A program made the translations under genes and the position numbers. A DNA stretch of 36,603 bases, from positions 1-36,603 of the forward strand of contig CACHGH010000011.1 of the NCBI GenBank assembly GCA_902579215.1, given 5' to 3'. Positions 23,775 through 32,487 of this stretch are shown here, piece after piece. Origin of the DNA: an uncultured Pelagibacteraceae bacterium (lineage in GTDB: Bacteria > Pseudomonadota > Alphaproteobacteria > Pelagibacterales > Pelagibacteraceae). Position 1 is the stretch's first letter; each line of letters starts with the position of its first letter. The notes under the pieces are model-generated. The model saw only the letters and a program-made list of their open reading frames with translations. It did not search any database and was not told the DNA's origin.

Positions 23775-24416
23775 ATGAGATTCATATTAATAATTTTTAC
23801 TTTTTTGCTGTTTTCTTTTGATTTTTCTTATGCAGACAGAATGGATGTTTTTGTTTTCACTGAAGAAGAAAAAGAAACATTAAAAGTCAGAAAAATTAAG
23901 AAAAAAACAAAGTATACACTTGGGTCGAATGAAAATGGTAATTATTTAAAAGCTGAAGCTGAAGGTGTGGCATCTGGCCTGGGTATAGAAAAAAAAATAA
24001 ATCTCTTAAAAACCCCATACATAAATATTACTTGGAAGGTTGAAAAAGATTTATCTGGAATAGACGAGCTGAGCAAAAAAGGACACGATTATGCAGCAAG
24101 AGTATTTGTAATTAAAAAAACGGGCTCTACCGCTTTATCGAATAGAGCTATAAATTATGTATTTTCAAGCAATGAACCTATAAACAAATTTTGGAAAAGT
24201 CCTTTTACGAAAAAATCAACAGATTATGTTCTATCTACTACTATAAATAATTTAGATCAATGGGTCACAGTTAAAGCAAATGTAAAAGAAGATTTCAAAA
24301 AATTATATAATTTAGACGTAAATGAAATTGATGGAGTTGCGCTTATGACTGATACCGATAATTCAAAAAAATTAGCAATAGCTTATTATCAAAACATATA
24401 TTTTTCTGCTAATTAA
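23775..24416 (+). CDS. DUF3047 family exported protein
   Basis: A 213-residue protein with a signal peptide (about 1-20, ending SYA), followed by a beta-rich domain. NITWKVEKDLSGIDE, KKGHDYAARVFVI and IDGVALMTDTDNSKKLAIAYYQNIYF are the conserved parts of DUF3047, a domain common in proteobacterial exported proteins. It probably acts in the periplasm; the jelly-roll-like pattern suggests carbohydrate or ligand binding, but no function is established. It stands alone: a leftward gene precedes it and a leftward tiny gene ends directly at its stop. Confidence 0.85.
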   Translation: MRFILIIFTFLLFSFDFSYADRMDVFVFTEEEKETLKVRKIKKKTKYTLGSNENGNYLKAEAEGVASGLGIEKKINLLKTPYINITWKVEKDLSGIDELSKKGHDYAARVFVIKKTGSTALSNRAINYVFSSNEPINKFWKSPFTKKSTDYVLSTTINNLDQWVTVKANVKEDFKKLYNLDVNEIDGVALMTDTDNSKKLAIAYYQNIYFSAN

Positions 24417-24557
24417 TTATTTAATAAGATATTTTTTTAAACCAAAACTTAAAATTGATAAAATAATTGCAGCTAATACATCAAATAAAGGTGTTGCTTC
24501 TGGATAACCAAAATTCCACAAAATTACACCAATTAGCCAAATTAAATAAATTTTCAT
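24417..24557 (-). CDS. Tiny two-helix membrane protein, unknown
   Basis: A 46-residue peptide from ATG 24555-24557 to TAA 24417-24419, starting immediately after the DUF3047 stop on the other strand. It has two hydrophobic segments (KIYLIWLIGVILWNF and FDVLAAIILSILSF) joined by a GYPEATP turn. The WNFGYPEATPLFDVL-type centre looks like a recurring small protein of marine bacteria in my memory, but I can name no function. It is the only explanation I see for this 190-base gap between DUF3047 and ybgC. Confidence 0.65.
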   Translation of the reverse strand: MKIYLIWLIGVILWNFGYPEATPLFDVLAAIILSILSFGLKKYLIK

Positions 24558-24606
24558 AATTATTTAATTTCTATAAAAAATTTTTGTTATTTGATATCAT
24601 TATTTC

Positions 24607-25002
24607 ATGTTTAAAGAATTTACTTGTAAGGTTAAAATTTACTATGAAGATACAGATTCAGGTGGCGTAGTTTATTACGCAAATTATTTGAAATTTTTTG
24701 AAAGAGCGCGTACTGAATTTTTAAACTCAATCAATTTATCAAATAAAATGCTTTTAACAAATCATGGTGTTTTGATAGTTGTTAAATCTTGTAATATTGA
24801 ATATAAAAAATCGGCAAAGTTAGAGGACGAGCTAGAAATTATTTCATCTGTAATATCTAAGACAAAAACCTCTTTTATAATGAAGCAAGTAGTTAAATTA
24901 GATCAAGTTTTAATTAGTGAAGCCGAAACTCATTTAGTTACAGTTAATCAAGAAGGTAAGCCAGTGCAAATTCCAAAAATATTAAATGATTTTTTAGATT
25001 AA
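24607..25002 (+). CDS. ybgC: Acyl-CoA thioesterase, YbgC family (hot-dog fold)
   Basis: A 131-residue hot-dog thioesterase. VKIYYEDTDSGGVVYYANYLKFFERARTEFL (residues 9-39) is the YbgC/4-hydroxybenzoyl-CoA thioesterase signature with the catalytic Asp17. YbgC proteins hydrolyse short or long acyl-CoA or acyl-ACP and are commonly the first gene of the tol-pal cluster. Here no tolQRAB-pal follows; instead the gene runs into a converging uracil-DNA glycosylase gene, with a 9-base overlap of the 3' ends. Confidence 0.9.
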   Translation: MFKEFTCKVKIYYEDTDSGGVVYYANYLKFFERARTEFLNSINLSNKMLLTNHGVLIVVKSCNIEYKKSAKLEDELEIISSVISKTKTSFIMKQVVKLDQVLISEAETHLVTVNQEGKPVQIPKILNDFLD

Positions 25003-25668
25003 GTTTAATACTTTATTAAATAAGTCACTCATTTTTTTTTCATTTATTCTACCAGTATTAACATTCCTTGGGCTTGGATGGTAACATCCAACAAGTTTCA
25101 TTTTATTTGGTAAAATATAGATTGCACCGTGCTCAAATTTTAATTTATCTTTTAAATCATGATTTTTTTTGTAAAAATATACACACGCATCAAATGCAAT
25201 TTTTCCTAGTGCCACTATTACTTTCAATTTCTTTAAGTTTTCTATTTCTGCATTGAAAAATTTAAAACATGTATCAATTTCATTTTTAGTTGGTTTATCC
25301 CCAGGAGGTACACATTTAATAGCAGTTGTGATAAATGCATTATTAAGTTTTAAGCCATCATCAATGCTATCAGAATTACTTTGATTTGAAATTTTTACTT
25401 TATGTAAACATTTGTATAAAAAATCAGAAGATCTATCCCCTGTAAAAACTCTACCAGTTCTTGTACCTCCGTGCGCAGCAGGAGCTAAACCTACAAATAA
25501 AATTTTTCCAGATGTATCGCCAAAACCTGTTATTGGTTTTCCCCAATACTTTTGGTCAATATATTGTTTTCTTTTCTCTAATGAGATTTTTTTTCTGAAC
25601 TTTACAAGCCTAGAACATTTATTACACTTGATTATTGATTTATTCAGTTTTTGAATTTTAATATTCAC
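24994..25668 (-). CDS. Uracil-DNA glycosylase, family 5 (UdgB type, iron-sulfur)
   Basis: Removes uracil, and in this family also hypoxanthine or other deaminated bases, from DNA. The protein has 224 residues. GLAPAAHGGTRTGRVFTGD is the family 5 motif 1, where the usual catalytic Asp/Asn of other UDG families is replaced by Ala, and HPSPRNVNTGR is motif 2. Cys15, Cys18 and the later cysteines in IKCVPPGDKP and DTCFKFF fit the 4Fe-4S site. The start is a GTG (25666-25668), 6 bases after the stop of a tiny membrane-protein gene, so it is the last gene of a leftward three-gene unit. Confidence 0.92.
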   Translation of the reverse strand: MNIKIQKLNKSIIKCNKCSRLVKFRKKISLEKRKQYIDQKYWGKPITGFGDTSGKILFVGLAPAAHGGTRTGRVFTGDRSSDFLYKCLHKVKISNQSNSDSIDDGLKLNNAFITTAIKCVPPGDKPTKNEIDTCFKFFNAEIENLKKLKVIVALGKIAFDACVYFYKKNHDLKDKLKFEHGAIYILPNKMKLVGCYHPSPRNVNTGRINEKKMSDLFNKVLNLI

Positions 25669-25674
25669 TTTTAT

Positions 25675-25848
25675 CTATTTAGATTTATTTTTTTCCACAT
25701 AGAACAAAGCAATTAAAAAAAAAGCAGTCCAAACCATGCCCAATAAAGCTTTCTTAATACTGGTTTCAGCTGACCATAAATCCAAAAATAATGCGCCAAT
25801 AATCAACCCGACAACATAAACAATTATAACAATACTACTTTTACTCAT
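25675..25848 (-). CDS. Tiny two-helix membrane protein, unknown
   Basis: A 57-residue peptide from ATG 25846-25848 to TAG 25675-25677. Two hydrophobic helices (SIVIIVYVVGLIIGALF and LLGMVWTAFFLIALFYV) flank a short polar loop, and the C-terminus is basic (EKNKSK). It overlaps the end of the DUF1289 gene by 8 bases and lies 6 bases before the uracil-DNA glycosylase start, the spacing of a true operon member. No family recognised. Confidence 0.65.
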   Translation of the reverse strand: MSKSSIVIIVYVVGLIIGALFLDLWSAETSIKKALLGMVWTAFFLIALFYVEKNKSK

Positions 25849-26092
25849 TTAGTTTTTTTTTTTTAAATAGAGATATGCCATTATTAACCTTATAATTATA
25901 CGAATCTATAAAGCTATTTAATTGCCAACCAACCATTCTTGATTTTATTTCAACCAGATTATTTCTTTTCCACTCTTCTGATGTGTTTTTCTCTTTCCAA
26001 ATTTTTATTTCTTCAGCATTTCTTGCACAACCATAACAATATCCTGTCACTGGGTCGTTTTTACAAATACTTATACATGGCGAAACAATCAT
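25841..26092 (-). CDS. DUF1289 family small cysteine-rich protein
   Basis: An 83-residue protein with SPCISICKNDPVTGYCYGCARN at the N-terminus: Cys6, Cys10, Cys19 and Cys22 follow the DUF1289 pattern and probably bind zinc or an iron-sulfur cluster. EEIKIW and a following basic helix are also typical. Function of the family is unknown. It is the first gene of the leftward unit with the tiny membrane protein and the iron-sulfur uracil-DNA glycosylase; a link to metal or cluster handling is only a guess. Confidence 0.88.
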   Translation of the reverse strand: MIVSPCISICKNDPVTGYCYGCARNAEEIKIWKEKNTSEEWKRNNLVEIKSRMVGWQLNSFIDSYNYKVNNGISLFKKKKLNE

Positions 26093-26150
26093 TTTTTTTG
26101 TTTTTTACATACTTATTTTTTATAATTCAATATATTCATTAATAATCACA

Positions 26151-26179
26151 TTGGACAAATTAATTCTATAATATATAAA
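26151..26179 (+). promoter_or_regulatory. Promoter of tRNA-Leu and probably tig
   Basis: TTGGAC (26151-26156) and TATAAA (26174-26179) are separated by exactly 17 bases, and the tRNA gene begins 14 bases after the -10. The good match to sigma-70 form and the position make this the likely promoter for tRNA-Leu, with read-through into the trigger factor gene 10 bases after the tRNA. Confidence 0.6.
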
Positions 26180-26193
26180 ACTGTATAATTAAT

Positions 26194-26278
26194 GGGCGAG
26201 TGGCGGAATTGGTAGACGCGTTGGTCTTAGGAACCAATAGTGCAAGCTGTGAAGGTTCGAGTCCTTTCTCGCCTACCA
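26194..26278 (+). tRNA. tRNA-Leu (anticodon TAG)
   Basis: An 85-base class II tRNA. Acceptor stem GGGCGAG (26194-26200) pairs with CTCGCCT (26268-26274, one G-U), followed by A and an encoded CCA. The anticodon stem TTGGT/ACCAA closes the loop CTTAGGA with anticodon TAG (26228-26230), reading CUA/CUN leucine codons; the extra variable arm and GGTTCGAGTCC T-arm fit. The trigger factor ATG follows 10 bases later. Confidence 0.95.
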
Positions 26279-26287
26279 TAAAAATTT

Positions 26288-27724
26288 ATGAAAGTTACAG
26301 TTGAAAATAAAAAAGGCTTAAATAAAGATTTAAAAGTATTTATAGATAAAAAAACTATTAATACGCTTATGGAAGAAAAGTATGAGGAGGTCAAAAACAA
26401 TGTTTCACTAAAAGGTTTTCGACCAGGAAAAGTACCAAAAGATGTTTTAAAAAGACAATTTGGAAAAGCAATTTTTAGTGAAGTTTTGGATAAAGTTTTA
26501 AAAGACACTAGCACAAAAGCATTAACTGAAAACAAAATTAAACCTGCAGGACAACCAAAAATTGACTTAAAAACTTATGGTGAAGACAAAGATCTCGAGT
26601 ATATCATTTCAGTTACAGAACTACCTAAAGTCGAAGTTAAATCTATCGAAAATATAAAATTTGACGATTACACTGTAAGTATCGACAGCATTGAGTCAGA
26701 AAAAAGAATTAAAGAAATAGCAAAAAATCAAAAAAATTTTGTTGAAGTTGATCCAGCAAAAGTTGCCAATGAGGGAGATTTAGTTGTGTTTGATTATAAA
26801 GCCACCGTTAATGGAAATGAGTTTAAAGGAAACGAAGGAAAAAATACACAAATTGAACTTGGAAAAGATTTATTTATTAAAGGCTTTGATAAACAACTAG
26901 ATAAAGCAAAAAAAGGTGAGACAATAGACGTTGATGTTAAATTGCCAGAAAATTTTCCAGAAAAAGAAGTTGCTGGAAAAAAAGCAAAATTTGTATGTAA
27001 AATTATAGCTGTAAAAAAATCCAAAGAAGTAAAAATTGATGATGAGTTTGCTAAAAATCTAGGAGCAAAAGATTTAAATGACTTAAAAAATTTAATCTCT
27101 AAACAAATAAATGATGAGTACAAAAATTCTCTTAACTCTTTAACAAAAAATCAAATACTAAAAGAATTAGAAAAGTTTAAAGTTGATCAAATTCCAGAAA
27201 ATTTGATTGAAGAAGAAGTTAAAATTTTGTCTGGTGGAATGAAAGATGAGGAGATTAAAAAAAATAAAAACAAATTTGAAGAAACTGCAAAAAAAAGAAT
27301 TAAAATTGGTTTAATTTTAAATGAGTTTGGTGAACAAAATAATATTAAAGTTGAAGAGCATGAAATTCAAGCTGAAGTTCAAAAACAACTAAGAATGATG
27401 CCAGGTCAAGAAAAAATGGTTATGGAGTTTTATCAAAAAAATCCGTCTGCATTAGCAAGCTTGCGTGGAAATGTTTATGAAGAAAAAATAATAAGTTTAA
27501 TTAAAACTAAAGCTAAATCTAAAAAAGTAAATTTAACTAAAGAAGAGGCAGACAAAATATTAAAAGAAGAAAATGATAGGCATCTAAAAGAACATCATAA
27601 CGATCATGATCATGGCTCAAGTAAAAGCAAAAAAGAGACGATATCTAAAAAACCTACTAATCAAAAAAAAGCTAAATCACTATCTAAGAGCACCAAAAGT
27701 ACAAAAAAAGTTAGCCAAAAGTAA
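26288..27724 (+). CDS. tig: Trigger factor, ribosome-associated chaperone and peptidyl-prolyl isomerase
   Basis: Binds nascent chains at the ribosome exit tunnel. The protein has 478 residues. The ribosome-docking signature GFRPGKVP lies at 43-50, the FKBP-type isomerase domain at about 155-245 (EGDLVVFDYKATVNG, IELGKDLFIKGFDKQL), and the helical C-terminal chaperone arms follow. The last 50 or so residues form an unusually Lys/Ser/His-rich, disordered tail (HLKEHHNDHDH then many Lys), longer than in E. coli. It begins the classical tig-clpP-clpX-lon protein quality-control block; clpP follows after 33 bases. Confidence 0.97.
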   Translation: MKVTVENKKGLNKDLKVFIDKKTINTLMEEKYEEVKNNVSLKGFRPGKVPKDVLKRQFGKAIFSEVLDKVLKDTSTKALTENKIKPAGQPKIDLKTYGEDKDLEYIISVTELPKVEVKSIENIKFDDYTVSIDSIESEKRIKEIAKNQKNFVEVDPAKVANEGDLVVFDYKATVNGNEFKGNEGKNTQIELGKDLFIKGFDKQLDKAKKGETIDVDVKLPENFPEKEVAGKKAKFVCKIIAVKKSKEVKIDDEFAKNLGAKDLNDLKNLISKQINDEYKNSLNSLTKNQILKELEKFKVDQIPENLIEEEVKILSGGMKDEEIKKNKNKFEETAKKRIKIGLILNEFGEQNNIKVEEHEIQAEVQKQLRMMPGQEKMVMEFYQKNPSALASLRGNVYEEKIISLIKTKAKSKKVNLTKEEADKILKEENDRHLKEHHNDHDHGSSKSKKETISKKPTNQKKAKSLSKSTKSTKKVSQK

Positions 27725-27757
27725 TCACAAGTTGTATAAGTAGCAACGAATCAATTT

Positions 27758-28369
27758 ATGACAATAAAGATATCTGAGCATATGAATACACTTATCCCAA
27801 TGGTTGTTGAGCAATCAAGTAGAGGTGAAAGAGCCTATGATATTTATTCTCGTCTTTTAAAGGAAAGAATTATTTTTGTTGTTGGTCCAATTAACGATAA
27901 TGTTGCATCTTTAGTTACAGCCCAAATGTTATTTTTAGAATCAGAGAACCCTAAAAAAGAAATTTATTTATATATTAATAGTCCAGGTGGTTTGGTGACA
28001 GCAGGTTTAGGAATTTATGACACAATGCAATATATTAAACCTGATGTTTCAACTTTATGTATAGGTCAAGCTGCTTCTATGGGTTCATTTCTTTTAGCAG
28101 CTGGTCAAAAAGGCAAGAGATACTCTCTACCTAATTCTAGAATTATGGTTCATCAACCATCAGCAGGTTTTCAAGGTCAGGCAACAGATATTGAAATTCA
28201 TGCAAATGAAGTTCTTTCATTAAAAGAAAGATTAAATAAAATATATTCAAAACATACTGGCAAATCTGAGAAAGATATTAAGTCTGCACTTGAAAGAGAT
28301 AATTTTATGACTCCTGAAAGTGCTAAAGAGTTTGGTTTAATAGATCAAGTAGTTGAAAAAAGAATTTAA
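27758..28369 (+). CDS. clpP: ATP-dependent Clp protease proteolytic subunit
   Basis: Serine protease of 203 residues that forms the double-heptamer chamber served by ClpX. The catalytic triad is visible: Ser107 in GQAASMGS, His132 in [12 protein letters not shown], and Asp181 in [14 protein letters not shown] (71-78) is the substrate-binding strand. There is a short N-terminal propeptide region. It lies between tig and clpX, the normal order in alphaproteobacteria. Confidence 0.98.
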   Translation: MTIKISEHMNTLIPMVVEQSSRGERAYDIYSRLLKERIIFVVGPINDNVASLVTAQMLFLESENPKKEIYLYINSPGGLVTAGLGIYDTMQYIKPDVSTLCIGQAASMGSFLLAAGQKGKRYSLPNSRIMVHQPSAGFQGQATDIEIHANEVLSLKERLNKIYSKHTGKSEKDIKSALERDNFMTPESAKEFGLIDQVVEKRI

Positions 28370-28460
28370 TCCACAAGATATTGTTACATGCACAACCCAT
28401 ACTTGATTAATACAAGTTAATTGTAATAAAGTGTTTATATTGATTCGTTAAATAAATTTT

Positions 28461-29729
28461 ATGACAACAAATAACAAAAATATTCTTTATTGTTCTTTTT
28501 GTGGAAAAAGCCAACATGAAGTTAGAAAACTTATAGCAGGCCCAACAGTATTTATTTGTGATGAATGTGTTGAATTATGCATGGATATAATAAAAGAAGA
28601 AAACAAAGATACATTAGTTAAACATCAGGATGGATTACCTTCTCCCAAAGAAATTTGTGCAGTATTGAATGATTATGTAATTGGTCAAGATCATGCCAAA
28701 AAAGTTTTATCTGTTGCAGTTCATAATCATTATAAAAGATTAAATTACGAAAATAAAACGAGTAAAAATGTTGAGTTAGCAAAATCAAATATTCTATTAG
28801 TTGGCCCAACTGGTTGCGGAAAAACTTTATTAGCTCAAACTTTAGCTCGAATATTAGACGTACCATTTACGATGGCAGACGCAACAACATTAACCGAGGC
28901 TGGATATGTAGGTGAAGATGTTGAAAATATTATATTAAAATTATTACAAGCAGCTGATTATAATGTAGAAAAAGCTCAAAGAGGAATAGTTTACATTGAT
29001 GAAGTTGACAAAATAAGTAGAAAATCTGAAAACCCATCTATTACACGTGATGTATCTGGCGAAGGTGTGCAGCAGGCATTATTAAAAATAATGGAAGGAA
29101 CAGTAGCAAGTGTACCACCTCAAGGAGGAAGAAAACATCCTCAGCAAGAATTTTTACAAGTTGATACTACAAATATTTTGTTTATTTGTGGGGGAGCGTT
29201 TGCTGGTTTAGATAAAATAATTTCTTTAAGAGACAAAGGAACAGCTATTGGTTTTGGAGCCGAAGTAAAAACTACAGAAGATAAAAAAATAGGTGAGTGG
29301 ATGAAAAAGCTAGAACCAGAAGATTTATTAAAATATGGTTTAATACCTGAATTTATCGGTCGACTTCCTATAATAGCAACTTTAGAAGATCTAGATGAAA
29401 AATCTTTAATAAAAATACTTCAAGAGCCAAAAAATTCTCTTGTAAAACAATATCAAGAACTCTTTAAATTAGAGGGATCAAAACTTACCTTTAAAGATAA
29501 TGCTGTCAAAGAAATAGCAATAAAAGCTATAAGTAAAAAAACAGGTGCGAGGGGGTTAAGGTCAATACTAGAAAGTATTTTATTAAAAACAATGTACGAT
29601 TTACCTAGCCAAGATAATGTCGAAGAAGTTATTATTGATGGAAGTACTGTAAAAGGTCATTCACAGCCCATTATTGTTCACTCTCAAGACAGAGATAAAA
29701 ATAAGACAGACAAGACCTCAGCGGCATAA
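28461..29729 (+). CDS. clpX: ATP-dependent Clp protease ATP-binding subunit
   Basis: AAA+ unfoldase of 422 residues that feeds substrates to ClpP. The N-terminal zinc-binding domain has Cys11, Cys14, Cys33 and Cys36; Walker A is GPTGCGKT (115-122), Walker [10 protein letters not shown] (176-184), and the pore-loop GYVGED (148-153) is intact. The 91-base gap after clpP may contain its own promoter: TTGATT (28403-28408) and TAATAA (28424-28429) are present, but with only 15 bases between them, so this is unsure. Full length, no oddities. Confidence 0.98.
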   Translation: MTTNNKNILYCSFCGKSQHEVRKLIAGPTVFICDECVELCMDIIKEENKDTLVKHQDGLPSPKEICAVLNDYVIGQDHAKKVLSVAVHNHYKRLNYENKTSKNVELAKSNILLVGPTGCGKTLLAQTLARILDVPFTMADATTLTEAGYVGEDVENIILKLLQAADYNVEKAQRGIVYIDEVDKISRKSENPSITRDVSGEGVQQALLKIMEGTVASVPPQGGRKHPQQEFLQVDTTNILFICGGAFAGLDKIISLRDKGTAIGFGAEVKTTEDKKIGEWMKKLEPEDLLKYGLIPEFIGRLPIIATLEDLDEKSLIKILQEPKNSLVKQYQELFKLEGSKLTFKDNAVKEIAIKAISKKTGARGLRSILESILLKTMYDLPSQDNVEEVIIDGSTVKGHSQPIIVHSQDRDKNKTDKTSAA

Positions 29730-29791
29730 AAGTCCGTTAATAAATAAGAAATAAATATTGCAAATTTTAATATAATATCCATATTTAGATC

Positions 29792-32179
29792 ATGGAAATT
29801 AAAATTACTTCACCACTATTACCACTAAGAGATATTGTAGTTTTCCCAAGTATGGTAATTCCATTATTTGTTGGAAGGGATAAATCTATCTCCGCCCTTA
29901 ACGAGGTAATGAAAAAAGAAAAAAAAATTATTTTAGTTACACAAAAAAACTCAGAAGTTGATGATCCAAAAAAAACAGACATATTTATGTATGGTTGTGA
30001 GGGATCAATATTACAACTGCTTAAACTACCTGATGGTACAGTAAAAGTACTTGTTGAAGGTATAAAAAGAGTAAAGATATTAGATTTCAAAGATGATGGA
30101 AAGTTTATTACTTGTGACTTTACACATCAAAATGAGATTTCAGAAGAAAATGAAGATCTAAAGCCATTGGCATCAGTGGCACTAAGAAGATTAGAAAAAT
30201 TAACATCAATAAATAAAAAGATATCAAGTGAAACTATCAATAACATTAAAGAAATTAAGGAGCCTTCTAAAGTAGCTGATAATATAGCATCACATTTAAA
30301 TACTACAATTTCTGAAAAACAACAAATTTTTGAAACCTTTGATGTAAAGAAAAGACTGAATGCAATTATCAAAATTATGGAAAATGAAACTAGTATAATT
30401 GGAGTTGAAAAGAGAATAAGAGGAAGAGTTAAAACTCAAATGGAAAAAACTCAAAGAGAATATTATTTAAACGAACAATTAAAAGCTATTCAAAAAGAAC
30501 TTGGAGAAATAGAAGAAGGCAAAGATGAAACATCAAATTTAAATAAAGCTATATTAAAAGCTAAAATGCCAAAAGAAGTTCAAAAGAAATGTATGGCAGA
30601 ATTAAAAAAATTAAAAAATATGAGTCCGATGTCTGCTGAAGCAACTGTTGTAAGAAATTATTTGGATTGGATGATTGATATACCTTGGTTCAAAAAAGAT
30701 GATGTAAATATTGATCTCAAAAAAGCAATTAAAACCTTAGATGAAGATCACTATGGTTTAGAAAAAATTAAAGAAAGAATTATTGAATTTTTAGCTGTTC
30801 AAAAAAGAATGGAAAAAATCAAAGGCCCCATCTTATGTTTGGTTGGACCTCCTGGAGTTGGAAAGACTTCTTTAGGTAAGTCAATTGCAAAAGCTACTAA
30901 TCGACAATTTATTAGAATGTCATTGGGCGGAGTTAGAGATGAAGCTGAAATACGTGGCCATAGAAGAACTTACATTGGATCGTTGCCTGGAAAAATAATT
31001 CAAATGATGAAAAAAGCAGGTACAAAAAATCCTTTATTTCTTTTAGATGAAATAGATAAAGTTGGAAATGATTATAGAGGAGATCCGTCTTCGGCTTTAT
31101 TGGAAGCGTTGGACCCTGAACAAAATACAACATTTAATGATCATTATTTAGAGGTAGATTATGACCTATCAGATGTAATGTTTGTTACTACTGCGAATAC
31201 TTTAAATATTTTACCACCTCTTCTTGATAGAATGGAAGTTATTAGAATACCAGGCTACACGGAAGACGAAAAAATTAATATTGCTAACAAGTATTTACTT
31301 CCTAAACAAATAAAAGATAACGGCGTTAAAGAAGGTGAGTTAGATTTATTAGACGGAACAATTAAAGAAATTATAAGAAGCTATACAAAAGAATCTGGAG
31401 TTAGAAATCTAGAAAGAGAGATTTCAAAAATAACAAGAAAAGTTGTCAAAAAAGTAGTTTCTGGAGAGGATAAAAAAGTTACTGTGAATGATCAAAATAT
31501 ATCTAATTTTTTAGGGGTTAAAAAATTCAAATTTGGTGAACTTGAGGACGTAAATAAAGTAGGAATTACAACTGGACTAGCATGGACTGAATATGGTGGA
31601 GAAATTCTTAAAATTGAAACTGTTAATATGCCAGGAAAAGGTAGAATGCAAATCACAGGCAAACTTGGTGATGTTATGCAAGAGTCTGTCAAGGCTGCCA
31701 AATCTTATGTAAGATCTAAAAGTTTAGATTTTGGTATTATTCCTCCTATTTTTGAAAAAAAAGATTTTCATATACATGTACCAGAAGGCGCAACACCTAA
31801 AGATGGACCTTCTGCTGGTATAGCTATGGTTACTTCTATAGTTTCATCGATAACTAAAATTCCTGTACGTAGAGACATAGCAATGACTGGTGAAGTAACA
31901 ATTACAGGTCAGGTTTTGCCAATTGGCGGATTAAAAGAAAAATTACTTGCAGCTCATAGAGCAGGAATTAAAGAAGTCTTAATTCCTAAAGATAATGAAA
32001 AGGATCTAGTAGATATTCCAAAGAAAGTTAAAGAAGACATTAAACTTACTGCTGTAGAAATAGTAGACGATGTTCTTAAAATTGCATTAACAAAAGAACT
32101 AAAAAGAACAGAATGGGTTGAGGTTGATAAATTATCTGATGGAAAAAAAGATGACAAATCTCAAGCTAGTATTCAATAA
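29792..32179 (+). CDS. lon: ATP-dependent protease Lon
   Basis: A 795-residue single-chain AAA+ protease degrading misfolded and regulatory proteins. The N-terminal LON domain begins LPLRDIVVFPSMVIPLFVGR; Walker A is GPPGVGKT (352-359), Walker B LFLLDEIDK, and the protease dyad is Ser674 in DGPSAG with Lys717 in GGLKEKLLAA, 43 residues apart as in E. coli Lon. The C-terminal tail is short and charged. A TATAAT (29771-29776) lies upstream but without a good -35. It closes the tig-clpP-clpX-lon block. Confidence 0.98.
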   Translation: MEIKITSPLLPLRDIVVFPSMVIPLFVGRDKSISALNEVMKKEKKIILVTQKNSEVDDPKKTDIFMYGCEGSILQLLKLPDGTVKVLVEGIKRVKILDFKDDGKFITCDFTHQNEISEENEDLKPLASVALRRLEKLTSINKKISSETINNIKEIKEPSKVADNIASHLNTTISEKQQIFETFDVKKRLNAIIKIMENETSIIGVEKRIRGRVKTQMEKTQREYYLNEQLKAIQKELGEIEEGKDETSNLNKAILKAKMPKEVQKKCMAELKKLKNMSPMSAEATVVRNYLDWMIDIPWFKKDDVNIDLKKAIKTLDEDHYGLEKIKERIIEFLAVQKRMEKIKGPILCLVGPPGVGKTSLGKSIAKATNRQFIRMSLGGVRDEAEIRGHRRTYIGSLPGKIIQMMKKAGTKNPLFLLDEIDKVGNDYRGDPSSALLEALDPEQNTTFNDHYLEVDYDLSDVMFVTTANTLNILPPLLDRMEVIRIPGYTEDEKINIANKYLLPKQIKDNGVKEGELDLLDGTIKEIIRSYTKESGVRNLEREISKITRKVVKKVVSGEDKKVTVNDQNISNFLGVKKFKFGELEDVNKVGITTGLAWTEYGGEILKIETVNMPGKGRMQITGKLGDVMQESVKAAKSYVRSKSLDFGIIPPIFEKKDFHIHVPEGATPKDGPSAGIAMVTSIVSSITKIPVRRDIAMTGEVTITGQVLPIGGLKEKLLAAHRAGIKEVLIPKDNEKDLVDIPKKVKEDIKLTAVEIVDDVLKIALTKELKRTEWVEVDKLSDGKKDDKSQASIQ

Positions 32180-32186
32180 TTAATAA

Positions 32187-32215
32187 TTTACTTTATCTAA
32201 GCGTTGATGTAATAG
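32187..32215 (+). promoter_or_regulatory. Weak candidate promoter for tRNA-Val / tRNA-Asp
   Basis: TTTACT (32187-32192) and TAATAG (32210-32215) are spaced by 17 bases, and the tRNA-Val gene starts 12 bases after the -10, at the right distance for the tRNA pair. Both hexamers deviate from consensus by one or two bases, so chance occurrence in A+T-rich DNA is possible. Confidence 0.32.
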
Positions 32216-32227
32216 TAGCCTGTTTTT

Positions 32228-32303
32228 GGGCGGTTAGCTCAGTTGGTAGAGCATCTCGTTTACACCGAGGGGGTCAAAGGTTCGAGTCCTTTACTGCCCA
32301 CCA
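32228..32303 (+). tRNA. tRNA-Val (anticodon TAC)
   Basis: A 76-base cloverleaf: acceptor stem GGGCGGT (32228-32234) with ACTGCCC (32293-32299), an encoded CCA, anticodon stem TCTCG/CGAGG with loop TTTACAC and anticodon TAC (32261-32263), reading GUA/GUN. T-arm AGGTTCGAGTCCT is normal. Confidence 0.96.
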
Positions 32304-32312
32304 AAAAATAAT

Positions 32313-32389
32313 GGGGGTGTAGCTCAGTTGGTTAGAGCGATCGCCTGTCACGCGATAGGTCGCGGGTTCGAGTCCCGTCACTCCCGCCA
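32313..32389 (+). tRNA. tRNA-Asp (anticodon GTC)
   Basis: A 77-base cloverleaf 9 bases after tRNA-Val. Acceptor stem GGGGGTG pairs with CACTCCC (one G-U), discriminator G, encoded CCA; anticodon stem ATCGC/GCGAT closes loop CTGTCAC with anticodon GTC (32347-32349), reading GAC/GAU. The discriminator G73 is the expected aspartate identity base. Confidence 0.96.
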
Positions 32390-32487
32390 TTAATATGATA
32401 ATAGTTATCAAATCCTTAAATTTATAAGAAAAATGTGACCTTAACTCTCCTTTAATTTACTGTAAAAGATTATATAAAAGTACCAAG

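Noticed and set aside
32180-32227. hupB (HU protein) gene between lon and tRNA-Val, as I recall for some alphaproteobacteria
   Set aside because: Only 48 bases lie between lon and the tRNA; no coding sequence fits there.
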